Shown piece by piece: positions 32,920 through 45,200 of a DNA stretch of 64,000 bases. The stretch is from Pleurotus djamor (Eukaryota; Basidiomycota; Agaricomycetes; Agaricales; Pleurotaceae), in contig JAPEVF010000066.1 in NCBI GenBank assembly GCA_029747585.1, forward strand, positions 62,001-126,000, in the 5' to 3' direction. Position 1 is the stretch's first letter. Every line of letters starts with the position of its first letter. The position numbers and the translations under genes are program-made. The notes beneath the pieces were generated by a model. It ran no database searches. It was given only the letters and a program-made list of their open reading frames with translations, and was not told the DNA's origin.

Positions 32920-34434
32920 CTAAAACGAATCTTGCAAGTCGACGTAAGGAAGCTTTAAAGCGTCAAGTTTGCTCCGAATATCTGTGAGGTAGATAGCTTC
33001 CTCTGCGCTTGGGGGTAGTTGTTGAGTCTCGCCAGACAACCCTGAACAATAGACCTCCTCCAAGTGAGCGAACAGACGATCTTCATGAGAGCTACCTGCG
33101 TCGAGACCGCCGAGATACTCGCCGTATGCCCGCAAGAATCCAACATAAGCTGGTCGCCCCAGCCACACCGTGACCAAAGAGGGCATCTTCCTCCCAACGA
33201 TTTCGATCCAGAAGTAGTCTTCGTCCACGGGAAGGTAATTCAAATTTAGGACTCGAACTTCGTTCAAAGGTAAAACATCCACGAGCGCTTCCATGTGATG
33301 ATCGAGAGGTCGCTGGACATCGATGAAAAAGTCCCCGTCGAGCTCGTACTCGGTCGTCTCGGGTAAGAGCTCACGTCCAGTCAAGACACACCGATAATGA
33401 ATGTAAGAGGCCTCATTCTCCGCATTACCTCCCAAGTGCAGGGTCGTGCACAGATGGGAATGGGATGGAGGTCCAGACGATGACTTGAGGAGAGGAGAGA
33501 ACAATTGGACACATTCCCGAGCAACGGGAGGAACCCTGTTAATATGCGCATGGCCAGAAAGAATGACATCCACGGGGGGTATTCGTAAGTGCCGAATGAA
33601 GCCTCCAAAGTAATCAGGTTCATCCGTTAAGAGAAGCGTGTGGAGGTTTGGTAGGTAAAGATCTGGGGCGTTGTCGGTGAGACGATCTGGGAGACAGTTA
33701 CGAAGAGATAAACGGCGGAGTTCCTTCATGTTGCACAAGACATCGTATAGTTCCCGGTAGCTCTTTAATGGAAGCTGGCTGTCCAAGTCGAGACTGGTCA
33801 AATTCGGCGAAAAGAGAGGAGACGTCCACGGAATGCAGAGTCCATCCAGATCGAGCACACGCAATTGAGGAGGGCAAGAACCATCACCGAATATATCTGG
33901 GCCTTCTAGAGACTCCGGCTCAACGTCTTGGTTAGGGATGGGAACGAATATCTCCAGACCCTTCAAGCAAGGCGCGGGCTGACGAAGCTTTTGCAGAACG
34001 AGGGGTACATCAGTCGGGAACACGAACGTCTTGAATTCCTCAAGTCGTCGGAGTTTGTCCAAGATGATTTCGATGGTTTGACGAGGTACCACCCATCTCG
34101 TGAAATCGCTTCGAATGAACTTGATTGGGGCGTCTGTCCCGGTATGCGAGAGCTGAGCATGGAGGACAATAGGATTGTTTTCAGGACCGATGGCGGTCCA
34201 GAAAGCAGGTGTCGTAACGACGATGTTGTACCAGTACTTGCAGACTAGAGCAATATTCCGTCGAGACTCGTCCTCAGGGATGTCTGCGCTCGGCCGGCCA
34301 CGGGGTTGCATGTGCTCGAAACCCAACGACATAATTTTGACCAAGAGTTCATCGGGGAGCTTCGATATGTGCGCATTCGGACAAGTTACAGTTACAGGAT
34401 CGAAGGCCATCCCAGGAGAACGGGTAGACGTCAT
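32920..34434 (-). CDS. F-box/LRR-like protein, segmental copy 1
   Basis: Single-exon gene of 504 residues from the ATG at 34434, chosen because the paralogue has its only ATG at the equivalent place; an in-frame ATG at 34497 would add 21 residues. An N-terminal F-box-like motif, ISKLPDELLVKIMSLGF, is followed by the helix RRNIALVCKYWYNIV and TPAFW, typical of basidiomycete F-box proteins thought to recruit substrates to SCF ubiquitin ligases. The rest is a series of leucine-rich strands, for example PQLRVLDLDGLCIPW, SPNLTSLDLDSQLPL, MKELRRLSLRNC, NLHTLLLTDEP, ALVDVLPLNEVRVLNLNYL, consistent with an LRR-like substrate platform. Substrate unknown. About 85% identical to the 39007-40509 product over the first 175 residues compared. 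Confidence 0.85.
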   Translation of the reverse strand: MTSTRSPGMAFDPVTVTCPNAHISKLPDELLVKIMSLGFEHMQPRGRPSADIPEDESRRNIALVCKYWYNIVVTTPAFWTAIGPENNPIVLHAQLSHTGTDAPIKFIRSDFTRWVVPRQTIEIILDKLRRLEEFKTFVFPTDVPLVLQKLRQPAPCLKGLEIFVPIPNQDVEPESLEGPDIFGDGSCPPQLRVLDLDGLCIPWTSPLFSPNLTSLDLDSQLPLKSYRELYDVLCNMKELRRLSLRNCLPDRLTDNAPDLYLPNLHTLLLTDEPDYFGGFIRHLRIPPVDVILSGHAHINRVPPVARECVQLFSPLLKSSSGPPSHSHLCTTLHLGGNAENEASYIHYRCVLTGRELLPETTEYELDGDFFIDVQRPLDHHMEALVDVLPLNEVRVLNLNYLPVDEDYFWIEIVGRKMPSLVTVWLGRPAYVGFLRAYGEYLGGLDAGSSHEDRLFAHLEEVYCSGLSGETQQLPPSAEEAIYLTDIRSKLDALKLPYVDLQDSF

Positions 34435-35039
34435 GACCGCAAGGGAGAAGTCTGGCAAGTGTTCGAGGAGAGATAGGCAAGTTGTGACAGTATTCATTGG
34501 GTGATTTTAAATCGGTACGAGACCTCGTTCGGTCGCCACTCTTCTGAGTCGCCTAATGCTTCTTCAGTGCCATTTTAAGCAATACAACAAGAGTGAGACA
34601 CACCACCTGGCGACGGTCTTGACCACTCCGCCTGAGTTTTGGTTTTGTGGCGTCTGACGGACCAGAGTGTGACAGTATCCCGTCGGCAAAAGAAGACAAT
34701 AAGAGAGGTAGCACTTCAAAGTTCAGAACGGTAAGACAGTCGAACGGGGTCATAGTCATGGGTGCTGAGTGGCAGAAGTTTCCTGTGTTAAAAATCTACG
34801 ACATTACGGAGGCGACTGCTCGTGCAGTTGGAAACAAATTGATTCAACGGCGGACACTGACCGTTTAACTTGTTCATGGTTGTGGATTTGAGGTTGTCAA
34901 CAGACACGGTGGCAACCGCGAGACAGATTGAAGTCGGAAAGAGGTAATGTGAAGCACTAGTTTTTTGGGTGGTCGCTCGGCGCTCGACCGTCAATATTCA
35001 ATGTCAATGAGCAGAAGAAGAGGCCCGAACATATCAGGA

Positions 35040-35049
35040 TGACTTAGCA
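35040..35049 (+). repeat. TGACTTAGCA module, copy 2 (orphan)
   Basis: Exact copy of the 10-mer, followed by TTCTCACGC and CTTATC as in the others. Here no recognisable Thr-rich unit lies downstream on the minus strand; the F-box gene at 35153 ends nearby. Confidence 0.55.
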
Positions 35050-35152
35050 GTCTGATTTGGTCCAACGTGTGAGAGTTCGCATTCTCACGCAGACTTATCT
35101 GNCGTTTTTTAAAAAAATTGTCATCGCACCTTCCAAGTCTGGAGTTCGACCA

Positions 35153-36361
35153 CTACTTTACATGGATAATATACTCTTGAACACACTCTTTTACCTTTGA
35201 AAGGACTCCGCCAGGGATGCGATCAGGGTCGACGTCAGACGGCCGGGACCGGGCCACCCGATACGTCGAGACGCGAGCATGCGCTACCGTTCGCAACATT
35301 AATTCCCAGTCCATGTCAAAGGACCGACCGACCGAGCTGCCCAGATCAAAGATAATTTCCATACTTGCCAAGGGATGAGACGGCAGCGTTGCAAGTGTTT
35401 GTACAAGATGTTCCTGCAAGTGGAGGGCATCTTCGGGGTATTTAGAGGGTGTGACCCAGGCCACCAGGGAGCGTAAATGGGTGTTTGCACCGAGGTCTAA
35501 CGTTGGCATTTCTAACATAAAGACACACTGAGTTCAAGCGAGACATTCGGAGTTGATCAAATTGTACGCACGAGATGGCAAATGATAAACTAACTTGAGG
35601 GAGCTGAGCTCCGTCCCCAATGACCTCAACGTGGATGATAGTGATGAGTGACCGTCTTCAGACACTCTGATTGTGACAGAGAAACTTTGAATTCCCTGTG
35701 GGTGACGAGGTATCCATTGGAGGAACGCTTCCAGGGTGCGATGCGTTTCAAGATAGCATCGGAGGTTCCGAATGGTAGGTGGAAAGGGAATTAAGACTTC
35801 CGAAGCCGATCGACGGAGCCACTCCTCTGCGAAGTAGTCACCAAACACGTCTAACGTGCGTAGATTGGGGAAAGATACAATGAACTGTTTCATCGCACGG
35901 AAACTGTCAAATAAATTGATGTCGACATCGAGATGGCTGAGGAAGGACAGCAGTGAAATTGTGTCTTTGATTTCAGCACTTTGATGGTTGATGTAAGGGA
36001 TAGCGGGGATATGGAATGAGAGCAGGGCTTTGTGCGGTGATAGCATCGCAAGAATCTTGTTCAGTTCCATCCAATCCACCCTGAGATTCTTGCGGTTAAG
36101 GCTGAGATGTCTGACGAGGGGGGCGAGAGATCGATGCCCCTCGATCGTTCGCGCAAAGATACATGTGCTGCGGAAGGTCAGGCTGACCGTTCGGTAGAGA
36201 GCTGTCTGTGCGATGGGAACCCATCGTTTACAAGTTCGGCAAAGATGAAGATGGTCGTCGTGGTAGACTTCGTCGTACAGGAGAAGAAAAGTGTCCAAAA
36301 GAACCTCTGGTGGAAGTTTGTATACGGCCGGGGACCGCAGGTATGCCAATCTGCCGTACAT
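35153..36361 (-). CDS. F-box-like protein (second subfamily), copy 1
   Basis: Two exons (35572-36361 and 35153-35511) separated by a 60-nt intron (GTGCGT to TTAG), total 382 residues. N-terminal F-box-like YKLPPEVLLDTFLLLYDEV with LCRTCKRWVPIAQTALYRTV, then leucine-rich segments: SLAPLVRHLSLNRKNLRVDW, HKALLSFHIPAIPYI, DTISLLSFLSHLDVDI, FPNLRTLDVFGDYF, FPPTIRNLRCYLE, LDLGANTHLRSLVAWVTP. It is a paralogue of the gene at 60538, sharing layout and the intron position. It differs from the flanking 504/500-residue F-box pair. Likely an SCF substrate adaptor by family; no substrate inferred. Confidence 0.8.
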
Positions 36362-36389
36362 TGAGCTTGTAGGGGAGGTTGAGAAGGAA

Positions 36390-38660
36390 AGACGCTGGGA
36401 TTGATGGACTTAGCAGGTGGGAAACTGGATTATTCTGGGAAAAAGGAGAAGAGTTGGATTAACCTTGAATTGCACAGAACGCAACGTAGTACAAGCAGAG
36501 TACTCTGAAAGTGGAACAAGATGGAAGACGGCATAGAGCCAAATAGGATACATACTAGGTGACCCAGAAGGAATGATACAGAGTTGTTTGGTGTTCCTGG
36601 GAAACCATTTGCAATTACAATTTGTTCCTGTGGGGAACGATGACGACGACGGTGGCACTTTTGCCGGCGCGCTCGGGCAGGAGGATGTGTGAGCATCGAT
36701 GCCAGGGGAAGCTAGGTCGAACTGGGGCGGGTTCACGAATTCACTGACACAAATGGTTCGTGGTGCTGCTTTCCAAACACCAGCTCGGTCGTACATTGGG
36801 GCAATACCAGAGCCATGTCCGTGACAATCGTAGAAACCATAACCACCCTCTTCATCAACATGTCCAACACCAACATTACCGACCACGCTGCCCCGCCTTG
36901 CCTTGCGGCCAATCTGTCCTGTCCTTTTTCTTCCTGTTGTGTTCCTTCTTCAAGGGCCCAAGAGCAATTCCACACGGAGGGCATCCACGCTGGGGCTACG
37001 CGTGATACCCATGATGGAGGGCAGAGTGGTGAAGGGTGCGGTATGTTCTTCTCGCGGACCCATCATGACGACACAGGCGGTGGAGAACGCGAGCAACTGA
37101 GCTCATAAGTAAGAAGCTCAAACAGCGACCATTGTCGGGCTGACGAAACTTTGAGGCGTTCGAGACCGGATCAACACATTGATCCCGTGAGCCATGTACT
37201 CTAGAGCACTTATGTTCTTGAACGTGGGACCGATTGATGCTTGAACCTGGGTAGCGTTGAGCGGCCGTGTCGACAATAAGTAAGGGGAAGAGCTGGCACA
37301 GGATAATGATGTCGTGATCGTGGGGACGGTGGTAGTTAGCAGGGAGTTGGGGCTTAGTTGGGTCCAAGCGCACGGACGAGGATTCCAGCAAACGTCTCCG
37401 CGGAAGATCCCAGTGCCAACGCGGGAACGGAGCAACACTGTAGCTCGCTCCTGATACCGACACAGTCGAAAGCAAGGCTGACAACGACAGCAATAGCCAC
37501 GATTTCGACGGTACTGGCCAGATCTACATTCACTGTCCACAGCCTCCATCGTCTTCATCGTCATATCCACCCAAACCCAGCTGACCGAGTTCCTTTCCCT
37601 TCCTGTCCATGTCCTTCTTCTGCCTTCGCTCCGTCCGTCGTCCGTCCTTCTGGCGTATTCTCAGACCCCGGGCATCACGCCGCCGAAGGAGTAAGCACGC
37701 TAGGCAAGGGATAGAGGACTGCGGTGACAGCGAGAAGAGGAACCATGATGGGAGGGTCTGGCGGGCGGAGGACACATGGCGTATGAGTAAGACGACCTTG
37801 TAGTCTGATAGATAAGACGCCGAAATGAGTGGTAGTGTTGAACGGAGCGAAGCCGGTGGCATCATTGAGACAACGAGGAGAAAATGGCAGAGGTAGAGGA
37901 GGTCGTCAGGGTATTCGTGTTCGTGCTTGTGGTTGCGGTCGCTAGTGGGAACTCGGAGCCGTCCTGTTCCGTCGAACCTTCATCAATCTTCTGTCAAATC
38001 TAGCACTTCCCCATTCATCAGCATGCAACGCTCGTGCCAGTCGTACATGCAGATTTCACGAACAAATGATCCGCTGCACGTCATATCTCTTCATTCCATG
38101 GTAGTCCGCCCACGTCATAGATCCGTAGATTGGGCTCGTACACCAGTAGCTGACGGTCGGATGTGTCCGGCACGACTGTAGCTGACACGACCTATGAGAC
38201 AACATTCAGAGAGAAAGGGAAAAAGAAAGGCGTACGTGATAAACCATCCTAATTGACGTCTTTGGGATGAAGCGCACATATGTGACGCCTGTCAGCGACT
38301 CAGAATCAATGGGACAGCGGAAGTTTCTGAGGAGCAACGTCCTATCCATTGTTCGTCCAGTAAAAGATACATGGTAATTCAATCGGTAGTTTGGGGTCTC
38401 GAGATCATGAGAACGTTGTTGGAACTTTGAGCATCCTAATGGATGAGGGGTATCCATATTACGCGATGGCCGTCGATGAATGGTTGGTTGATGCATTGCA
38501 TGTAGTAGTATTACTAGTAAGGCGTGCCCGTGAAGCTTGAAGAGAAAAGAGATAGTTGTTGAAGCTTGAAGTTCGAGGATGCAACCTGAGCCTGACTTAG
38601 CAACTTCTTTCTCACGCCATCTTATCAACCTCGTTCAATTCAAAATTATTCCTTCTTCCA
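36390..38660 (-). repeat. Thr-rich repeat family, unit B
   Basis: Minus-strand unit with TGACTTAGCA at its 5' side (38593), a GAAGCTT-type stretch near 38540, a MYDWHERCMLMNGE block near 38050 (matching unit E), a Thr-rich block near 37940 (LATATTSTNTNTL), a hydrophobic DLASTVEIVAIAVVVSLAFD block near 37500 (matching unit C) and a block NATQVQASIGPTF with EYMAHGINVLIRS near 37200. These are protein-like but scattered over frames with stops between; introns could join some of them. It is one of the better kept copies and a good template for defining the family. Confidence 0.5.
38593..38602 (+). repeat. TGACTTAGCA module, copy 3
   Basis: Exact 10-mer followed by TTTCTCACGCC and CTTATCAAC; the following 80 bp closely resemble the copy at 55821. 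Confidence 0.6.
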
Positions 38661-39006
38661 ATTTTTGCATCAACGTTTGGTCGATTCCCCTCTTCAAGTC
38701 AGCTTTCGCTATCCACAAAATTCTGGGATTAAATACAAACGTAGGATGTGCTTAGATACGACGGGGAGACAGACTCTTCCACACGTACCATTGATTTCTG
38801 ACCCACTGTGCTCTCAACAAGCGCTTCCGCCTTGGGCTACAAACTCAAACGTAGATTGGATCCATGGTGCATACTTTTTATTGGGCATAGGGATGATACA
38901 TAAAACACATACTGCATACGAGAAGCATATGGGATAGCCTGGATAGGGATGACCGAAGACAAGAACCATTGACATGAGTGTTACGACAGCAAGGGACTCG
39001 GGAGAC

Positions 39007-40509
39007 TTAAAAGGAATCTTGCAAGTCGACCCAAGGAAGCCCCAAAGCATCAAGTTTGCTTCGAACATCTGCGAGGTAGACGGATTCCTCTGCGCTGGGG
39101 GGTAGTCGTTGAGTTTGTTCAGACAACCTTGAACAAGAGACCACCTCCAGGTGAGCGAACAAGCGATCACGTTGCAGGCTTCCTGCGTCAAGGCCACAGA
39201 GATACTCGCCATACGCCCGTAGAAATCCAACATAAGCCGGTCGATCCAACCGCACCGTGACCAAAGAGGGCATCCTCCTCCCAACGATTTCGATCCAGAA
39301 ATAATCTTCGTCGACGGGAATGTATCTCAAATTGAGATGTCGAACTTCGTTCAGAGGTAAAACATCCACGAGTGCTTCCATGTGGTGATCGAGAGGTCGC
39401 TGGATATCGATGAAAAAGTCTCCTTCGAGCTCGTACTCGGTCGTCTCGGGTAAGAGCTCACGTCTAGTCAAGAGACACCGATAATGGATGTTAGAGGCTT
39501 CATTCTCCGCGTTACCGCCTAAGTATAGAGTCGTGCAGAGATGGGATGGAGGACCAGACGACGACTCAAGGAGGGGAGAGAACACTCCCATACATTCCCG
39601 AGCAACAGTAGGAACCCTATGAATGGCTGGATGGCCAGAAAGAATGACATCGACAGGGGGTACTCGTAAGTGCCGAATGAAACCTCCGAAGAAGTCAGGC
39701 TCGTCCGTTAAGAGAAGAGTGTGCAGTTTGGGTAGGTAAAGATCAGGGGCGCTGTCGGTAGAATGCTCTGGAAGACAGTTACGAAGGGATAGACGACGGA
39801 GTTCCTTCATGTTGCAGAAGACTCCGTATAATTCCCGGTAGCTCTCTAAGGGAAGCTGACTGTCCAAGTTGAGACTAGTCAAGTTCACCGAAAGGAGAGG
39901 AGATGTCCACGGGATACGGAGTCCATCCAGATCGAGGGCACACAATTGAGGAGGGCAAGAACCGTCACCGAATATCTCTGGGCCTTCTAGAGACATCGGC
40001 TCAACGTCTTGGTTAGGGATGGGAACGAATATCTCCAGACCCTTCAAGCAAGGCGCGGGCTGACGGAGCTTTTGCAGAACGAGGGGAATATCAGACGGGA
40101 ACATGAACGTCTTGAATTCCTCAAGTCGACAGAGTCTATCCAAGATGATTTCAATGGTTTGACGGGGTACCACCCGTTCCGTGAAATCGCTTCGGATGAA
40201 CTTGATTGGGGCGTCTGTCCCGGTATGCGCAAGATGGGCTTGGAGGACAGCAGGATTGTTCTCAGTACCGAGGGCGGTCCAGAAAGCAGGTGTCGAAACG
40301 ACGATATTGTACCAGTACCTGCAGACTAGAGCGATATTCCGTCGAGACTTGTCCTCAGGGATGTCTGCGGTCGGTCGACCAAGGGGTTGAACGTGCTTGA
40401 AACCCAGCGATATGATTTTGACCAAGAGTTCATCGGGGAGCTTCGATACGCGCGCAATTGGACGATCTGCAGGATCAAAGACTGTCCCAGGAGAACGGAC
40501 AGAAAGCAT
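39007..40509 (-). CDS. F-box/LRR-like protein, segmental copy 2
   Basis: Single-exon paralogue of the 32920-34434 gene, 500 residues from an ATG at 40509 (MLSVRSPG); upstream in-frame codons contain no ATG. F-box-like VSKLPDELLVKIISLGF and NIALVCRYWYNIV, then the same succession of leucine-rich segments (PQLCALDLDGLRIPW, SVNLTSLNLDSQLPL, MKELRRLSLRNCLP, LNEVRHLNLRYIP). It lacks two residues in the SSGPPSHSHLCTT region relative to copy 1. An N beside six As at about 40765 lies in the upstream region. Open frame and conservative differences suggest both copies are under constraint. Confidence 0.85.
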   Translation of the reverse strand: MLSVRSPGTVFDPADRPIARVSKLPDELLVKIISLGFKHVQPLGRPTADIPEDKSRRNIALVCRYWYNIVVSTPAFWTALGTENNPAVLQAHLAHTGTDAPIKFIRSDFTERVVPRQTIEIILDRLCRLEEFKTFMFPSDIPLVLQKLRQPAPCLKGLEIFVPIPNQDVEPMSLEGPEIFGDGSCPPQLCALDLDGLRIPWTSPLLSVNLTSLNLDSQLPLESYRELYGVFCNMKELRRLSLRNCLPEHSTDSAPDLYLPKLHTLLLTDEPDFFGGFIRHLRVPPVDVILSGHPAIHRVPTVARECMGVFSPLLESSSGPPSHLCTTLYLGGNAENEASNIHYRCLLTRRELLPETTEYELEGDFFIDIQRPLDHHMEALVDVLPLNEVRHLNLRYIPVDEDYFWIEIVGRRMPSLVTVRLDRPAYVGFLRAYGEYLCGLDAGSLQRDRLFAHLEVVSCSRLSEQTQRLPPSAEESVYLADVRSKLDALGLPWVDLQDSF

Positions 40510-40870
40510 TGTCGCAAGGGAGCAGTGTAGCAAAAGTTCGGAGAGAAGAGAGGCAAATTGTGATTGTATTCGTTGGGAGATTTTATAGCAGGACGAGATC
40601 CAGTGAAGCCACTCTTCTGAGGCAACTACAGCGATCGCTTCACTTCAGTGTAAGCGGAGGGCAGTGGCATTTTCAACAATAGGACAAGAATGAAATCAGA
40701 GACAGGCCACCTGGAAACGGACCTGACCAGGAGTTCTGTGGCGAGTTGTGGTATCACGTCGGCCNAAAAAAGACAATAAGAGAGGTAGCCCATGAGGTTG
40801 GAGAGGGTCAATGACAGTCTGGCGGTTTACGCGAGACGTTACGCGAGCCGGCTTAGTGACGTGTACGATT

Positions 40871-42066
40871 TCTCATTTGCAAGTGGTTGGATTTGTGTTG
40901 TGATTGGATGATGTCAGTTTCCTGTAAGCGAACGGTCGACATAAGGTCCCAAATGACGATGAGTGCAAGAGCAAGCTGAATCCAAAGAACTTAATCGGGC
41001 TGTAATCGGGCAGAAAAAAAGAGTGCCCGGGCTNCACGTGCTCAGGAGAAATAGGAGAGGGAACGGAAAATGGTACAAAAGCACGAAGGCCCATTTTGTG
41101 CGCATCCCAAGAAGCCACCAATTCAATGATTCATTGTAAAGGATCTTCAGTTCTATATGAAGGTAGGCTATACGCTATAGAGCTCCGCTGGATATCATCA
41201 AATGGGCCATCGACAGCATCGCCTTGGTCCATCACAGGGTTGCCCAGGGGTTGCCCGCGGAGTCACACTTTCATTTTGATGTGGTGGTCGCTCCTCGTCT
41301 ATCAGAAATTCCACGTTAATCGACTCGTGGGCGGGTTCATAGGGACGGACGCACCGTGCGTGTCAAGTATACTCTCGTTTTTTCTAGCGGAAAATCTTTG
41401 ACGGGCCGCAATGATCAGCATGACGATTGTGACGAGAATGAGTCCAATGATGAGCATCTCCGCGCCAATTTTTGCAAGCTGATTGCCAGCATTCCGACCG
41501 TTCGTGTCATCTCCCATCCTGGTTTGTGCGGTCAGGAAGGAGTTGGGTAGACTCAGCCTGAGAGTCAAGATACTTATAGACGTTTGTTATAAGTAAGCAG
41601 GGAAGGATGGAGGCAAAAGGAAGAAACGGAAAGGTGTACCACAGAGAGGTAAACTTTCAGATCTCAGAGCCTGCCGTTCTCCCCGATGCTGGCCGTTCGG
41701 CGAGGCGTGGATGAGTACGAAGAGTGGTTCGACTTATAGTACAACCAGAGCGTACTATGGCCGTACTGGCCTTGTGGGGTCGACTGACTTAACACGCCGC
41801 GAGAATTTCGTTTTCGGTTTGATGTTGGTTTCGAAAGAATCTCGCTGCGACGTTGGACGGCTGGTCGACTCTTAAGCAACAAAATCCCAAGTAGCCGAAA
41901 ACAGCTTCTTCCACGGTTGACTATCTAGGACTCGAGCTTGAAATCAGAATCCAGATGATCGATAGGCTAGTATTACTGGTATCAAGTTAAATGTGCGGGA
42001 TAAACATCTGGAAACCACTTTTTCTTCCGTAGAGACGGCGTGTCTACAGAGTACTATGGCGAGATT
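40871..42066. other. Intergenic region with one small TM frame
   Basis: Apart from the small frame at 41302-41517 nothing was recognised. One N lies at about 41034. Confidence 0.35.
41302..41517 (-). CDS. Possible small single-TM protein
   Basis: 71 codons from an ATG at 41517. A polar start MGDDTNGRNAGNQLAKIG precedes a strong TM helix (AEMLIIGLILVTIVMLIIAA), then a basic RQRFSARKN stop-transfer. It could be a real small membrane protein or the last exon of a larger gene; no splice partner was established. Confidence 0.35.
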   Translation of the reverse strand: MGDDTNGRNAGNQLAKIGAEMLIIGLILVTIVMLIIAARQRFSARKNESILDTHGASVPMNPPTSRLTWNF

Positions 42067-42120
42067 GGGTCCTTATGTAGGGCTGTGTAGCTTGGGTAGA
42101 TGCTGTAGTTGTATAGCGCC
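42067..42120 (+). repeat. Left terminal inverted repeat of Plavaka element
   Basis: GGGTCCTTATGTAGG followed by GCTGTGTAGCTTGGGTAG; aligns with small gaps to the inverse of 47821-47874. Subterminal TGTAG repeats are present. Confidence 0.6.
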
Positions 42121-42253
42121 GAATCGTTGTAGACGTCCACATGGCAAGGTGTCAAATGTCCGCTTATGGTAACTCATTCATATTTCGCCGCACACTAAGT
42201 CCACCACCAACCTCAGAGGCCTCATCATTGCCTATTCACCATGTACCACTACA

Positions 42254-45200
42254 CTATCCTTTCCATCCATGAATCCCTTGAAGTAAGCAGAACATATGAG
42301 GGTCACAATACTTGTTGACCTGAAACACGCGGCACATTTCCCCTACATTCGCACTCGACCACGACGGATCCTTCACGCGACCAAAAAGCGGAACCAAATG
42401 GCAGTTTCGGACGATACGATCAACTTCAATAATTTCCCCAAATGCTCGGTGCTGACGTGTGGAGGGACTGATTTGGTAGAGGCCAGTAGTGGGATTAGGC
42501 AATGAGAATGGTGTGAGCCACTCGATATAGGCCAAGGGATGGGCTGATTGGAGGTTGAAGAGAGGTGGGAGGCGGAATAATACCCTCACGCGTGCGATGC
42601 GAAGATCTGAGGTGTCTAAAGTGAGTTTGACCCATTATTTTGACCCCCACAATTGAAACTTACTAGCGAGCAAGGGATTGTGTAACCTAGCATTGGTTTC
42701 GCCGGTTCGAATCAGAGCGTAATCCATATGCGCTGGCTCTGCAGGGCGACGACCTGAAGCTTGCTTGGGTGGGGCCGCGCGCACCTCATTCTTCAAGTCC
42801 TTCCGCGAGGCATAGGGGATGGTAGGAAGCTCGACAACAAGACGTTTGTACAAGTCGAACGTATCAAACGATTGGACCTTCAAAGGGCTTCCTCGAGCGG
42901 ATATGTATCTCTGAAAGGCTGATAGGAACTCTGGCGCGTGGTGGTCTGCCATTATCTTTTCGGCGGAAATGTTCCTGAGACATCGAGGGTGAGTGCGAGA
43001 GACGCTGTATGCTGGCTGCCCAGGTTCTCGCTGACAAGCTGTATAGAGAGCACCTTCATCTTCCTCCTCAACATCATCGTGTAGCGCGTCATCGTCCATG
43101 ACCTCTGTTTCCAGAGTCTGCCCACTTCCGTGCCCGATGGCAGCGCCGCTCCCACCAGTCCATTCAAGATACATCACAAATCTGTCGACTGCTTCCTGAC
43201 GTGACAACCACCGCGTCATCTGAATGATGTAGTCCTTTTTGTTGGACGCGCGATAAGCATTTTTGGCATAGTCGATGTGCAGACGCTCAGGCGATTCTGT
43301 GTTGAAACCGTCTGCGCTCCCAAAGAGGCGGATCAAGTTGACGTAGTGTTGCATGGAGTGAATTTTGGGGATATTGAAATGCTCAGGTGAGCGAGCACCA
43401 TACTCTATGAATACATCTTTCTCAGCATGGAAAATGCTCAACGCCTCTTCCATCGCGCTCAGGGAAGAGCTTGTATGCGAGTGCAACGATGCTAGATAGA
43501 TGAAATCGAGGATGGCCCGAACAACCCGCAGGACTCGATTGTCGACCACGCCTACGAGCATTCCAAGAAATATCTTCTCCATGGCCTTGTGCTCTTTTCC
43601 GGTCCATTGCGAAACTGTGGAAATGCCGTTTTTGAAATGACGGAGGCCAGGAAAGTGGGGCATTGATTTAAACCGTTCATCGAGCTCCTTCTCGCCAACA
43701 AGGTTCGTACACCATTTCACAAGGTGGTCTTTGAACACACCCTTATGGAGTTGGTGTAATAGATCAGGAGTGAATGCTTCGAAGACGTTCGAATGTGGCA
43801 GGCGAGCCCAGAAAGGTGGGAAGATGTTGCGCAGGCCCTGCTCATCAACCTTTCTTCGATCCTCCGAGTCAACGTTGCCCGATTCCACCTTTGCCAACAG
43901 ACTGATCGTCTCCTTCAGATCCCTCGGCTCGCACTCATCACCGCTCCCTCTTTTCTCCGGCGCAATGGTGCCCAGCGGACACCGGTTTTCCATGCAACAG
44001 GCAACCAGACACTGCTCTGGGTAGTCGGCAACGTACGCAGCGAAGATGGGCCACATCCATCGGATCTTTCCGTCCGAACAAACCAAGTGAACACCAGTCT
44101 TCCCAGCCCCCTCCAGTGCGCGCAGAACGATGGCCATGCAGTGATGAAACACTTGGTAACGCATAACCTTCTTCAGTGGTTCAGTAAAGATGTCGAATTT
44201 TCCAACAGGGAGATATGCGATCAGTATGGTCGCGTGCGAGGTAGGCTCCCGTCGTATCTCCTTCGAGATATTGCCTATGGTTAGGTATACTGGCCATGCA
44301 GACTTGTCTCCGCGAAATTGTGAGAGACGTGTCTTGTCAGACGAAAGGATCACTGGCGTAACGGTGGCACCTTCGGGCAATAGATCCTAGCTTCTGACTG
44401 AGCGCTCCTCTTCGGTGAGCTCTACTTCAACTACTCACCTGCAGTCGCCACCACCACTGACCTGTCCACATCTCATTGCGGACCTCCTTCTCTCCTAGAT
44501 AATCTTGGAAGACTTGCTCTGGTGCATATCTCATCACGTTCGCGAATAAGGGGTTCCCAACCAATTCCTTAATGCATTCAACAGGATCGCGGTACCACAA
44601 CTCCAGCTCTTCTACCCGCTCGCCGCCGTTTTCATCTGGAAGATCACCGCGTATCGTCATCTGTTCCAATTTCCAAGTGACACCCGGAGGTAAAGCATCA
44701 ATCTTTGCTAAGAATTGCTTCTTGGTGCGGTACGATGGCTTGGCTTTTTCAGAGATCTAGAACACAACACGTTAATTGTTGTCTTTCAGGACCAACGATA
44801 GAAGACACTTGCGATTGGTAGTTTCAAGAACTCCTCTGCTTGGTTGTGCCCGACATTCTTGATCAACCACTTCGCCAACTCCCACTCATTGTTATCTGCG
44901 AATGGACCATAAACTGCGCCGCCTTGAAGAATTTGATCGTCGCGTATTGCTTGGAAGGATGTCAGGCCTTCTCCAAATGTGGCTCCAGCCTGACGACTGG
45001 TAGGGTATTCACGGACATAAAGTCCTGGTTCTTCATCTTCATCGCAAATGTCCTCTACCGTAGGTGGGGGTACCATCGGCTCGTTGTAATCACTCCAGTC
45101 TATAGGTTGGGTCTCAGTCACGTCGTCTGGTTCAACGTCAAGGTCTTCGAAGCCATTGAAGTTCCGGCTGTTGTAGGCATCGGGGCCAGTTTTGTCAGGT

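Larger units (their letters stand above)
32790..40870 (-). repeat. Segmental duplication carrying the two F-box genes
   Basis: About 32790-34790 and 38850-40870 are copies of each other, about 6.1 kb apart, same orientation. Similarity covers the F-box gene, the downstream side (shared GGGATGACCGAAGACAAG) and the upstream side (shared AGACAATAAGAGAGGTAGC). The coordinates here enclose both copies and the spacer. Confidence 0.75.

Noticed and set aside
33928..34248. Plus-strand ORF repeated at 40009-40329
   Set aside because: Conserved only because the antisense F-box coding sequence is conserved in both copies.
42690..42715. tRNA B-box-like GGTTCGAATC
   Set aside because: Lies in the transposase coding sequence and no cloverleaf with an A-box can be built around it.
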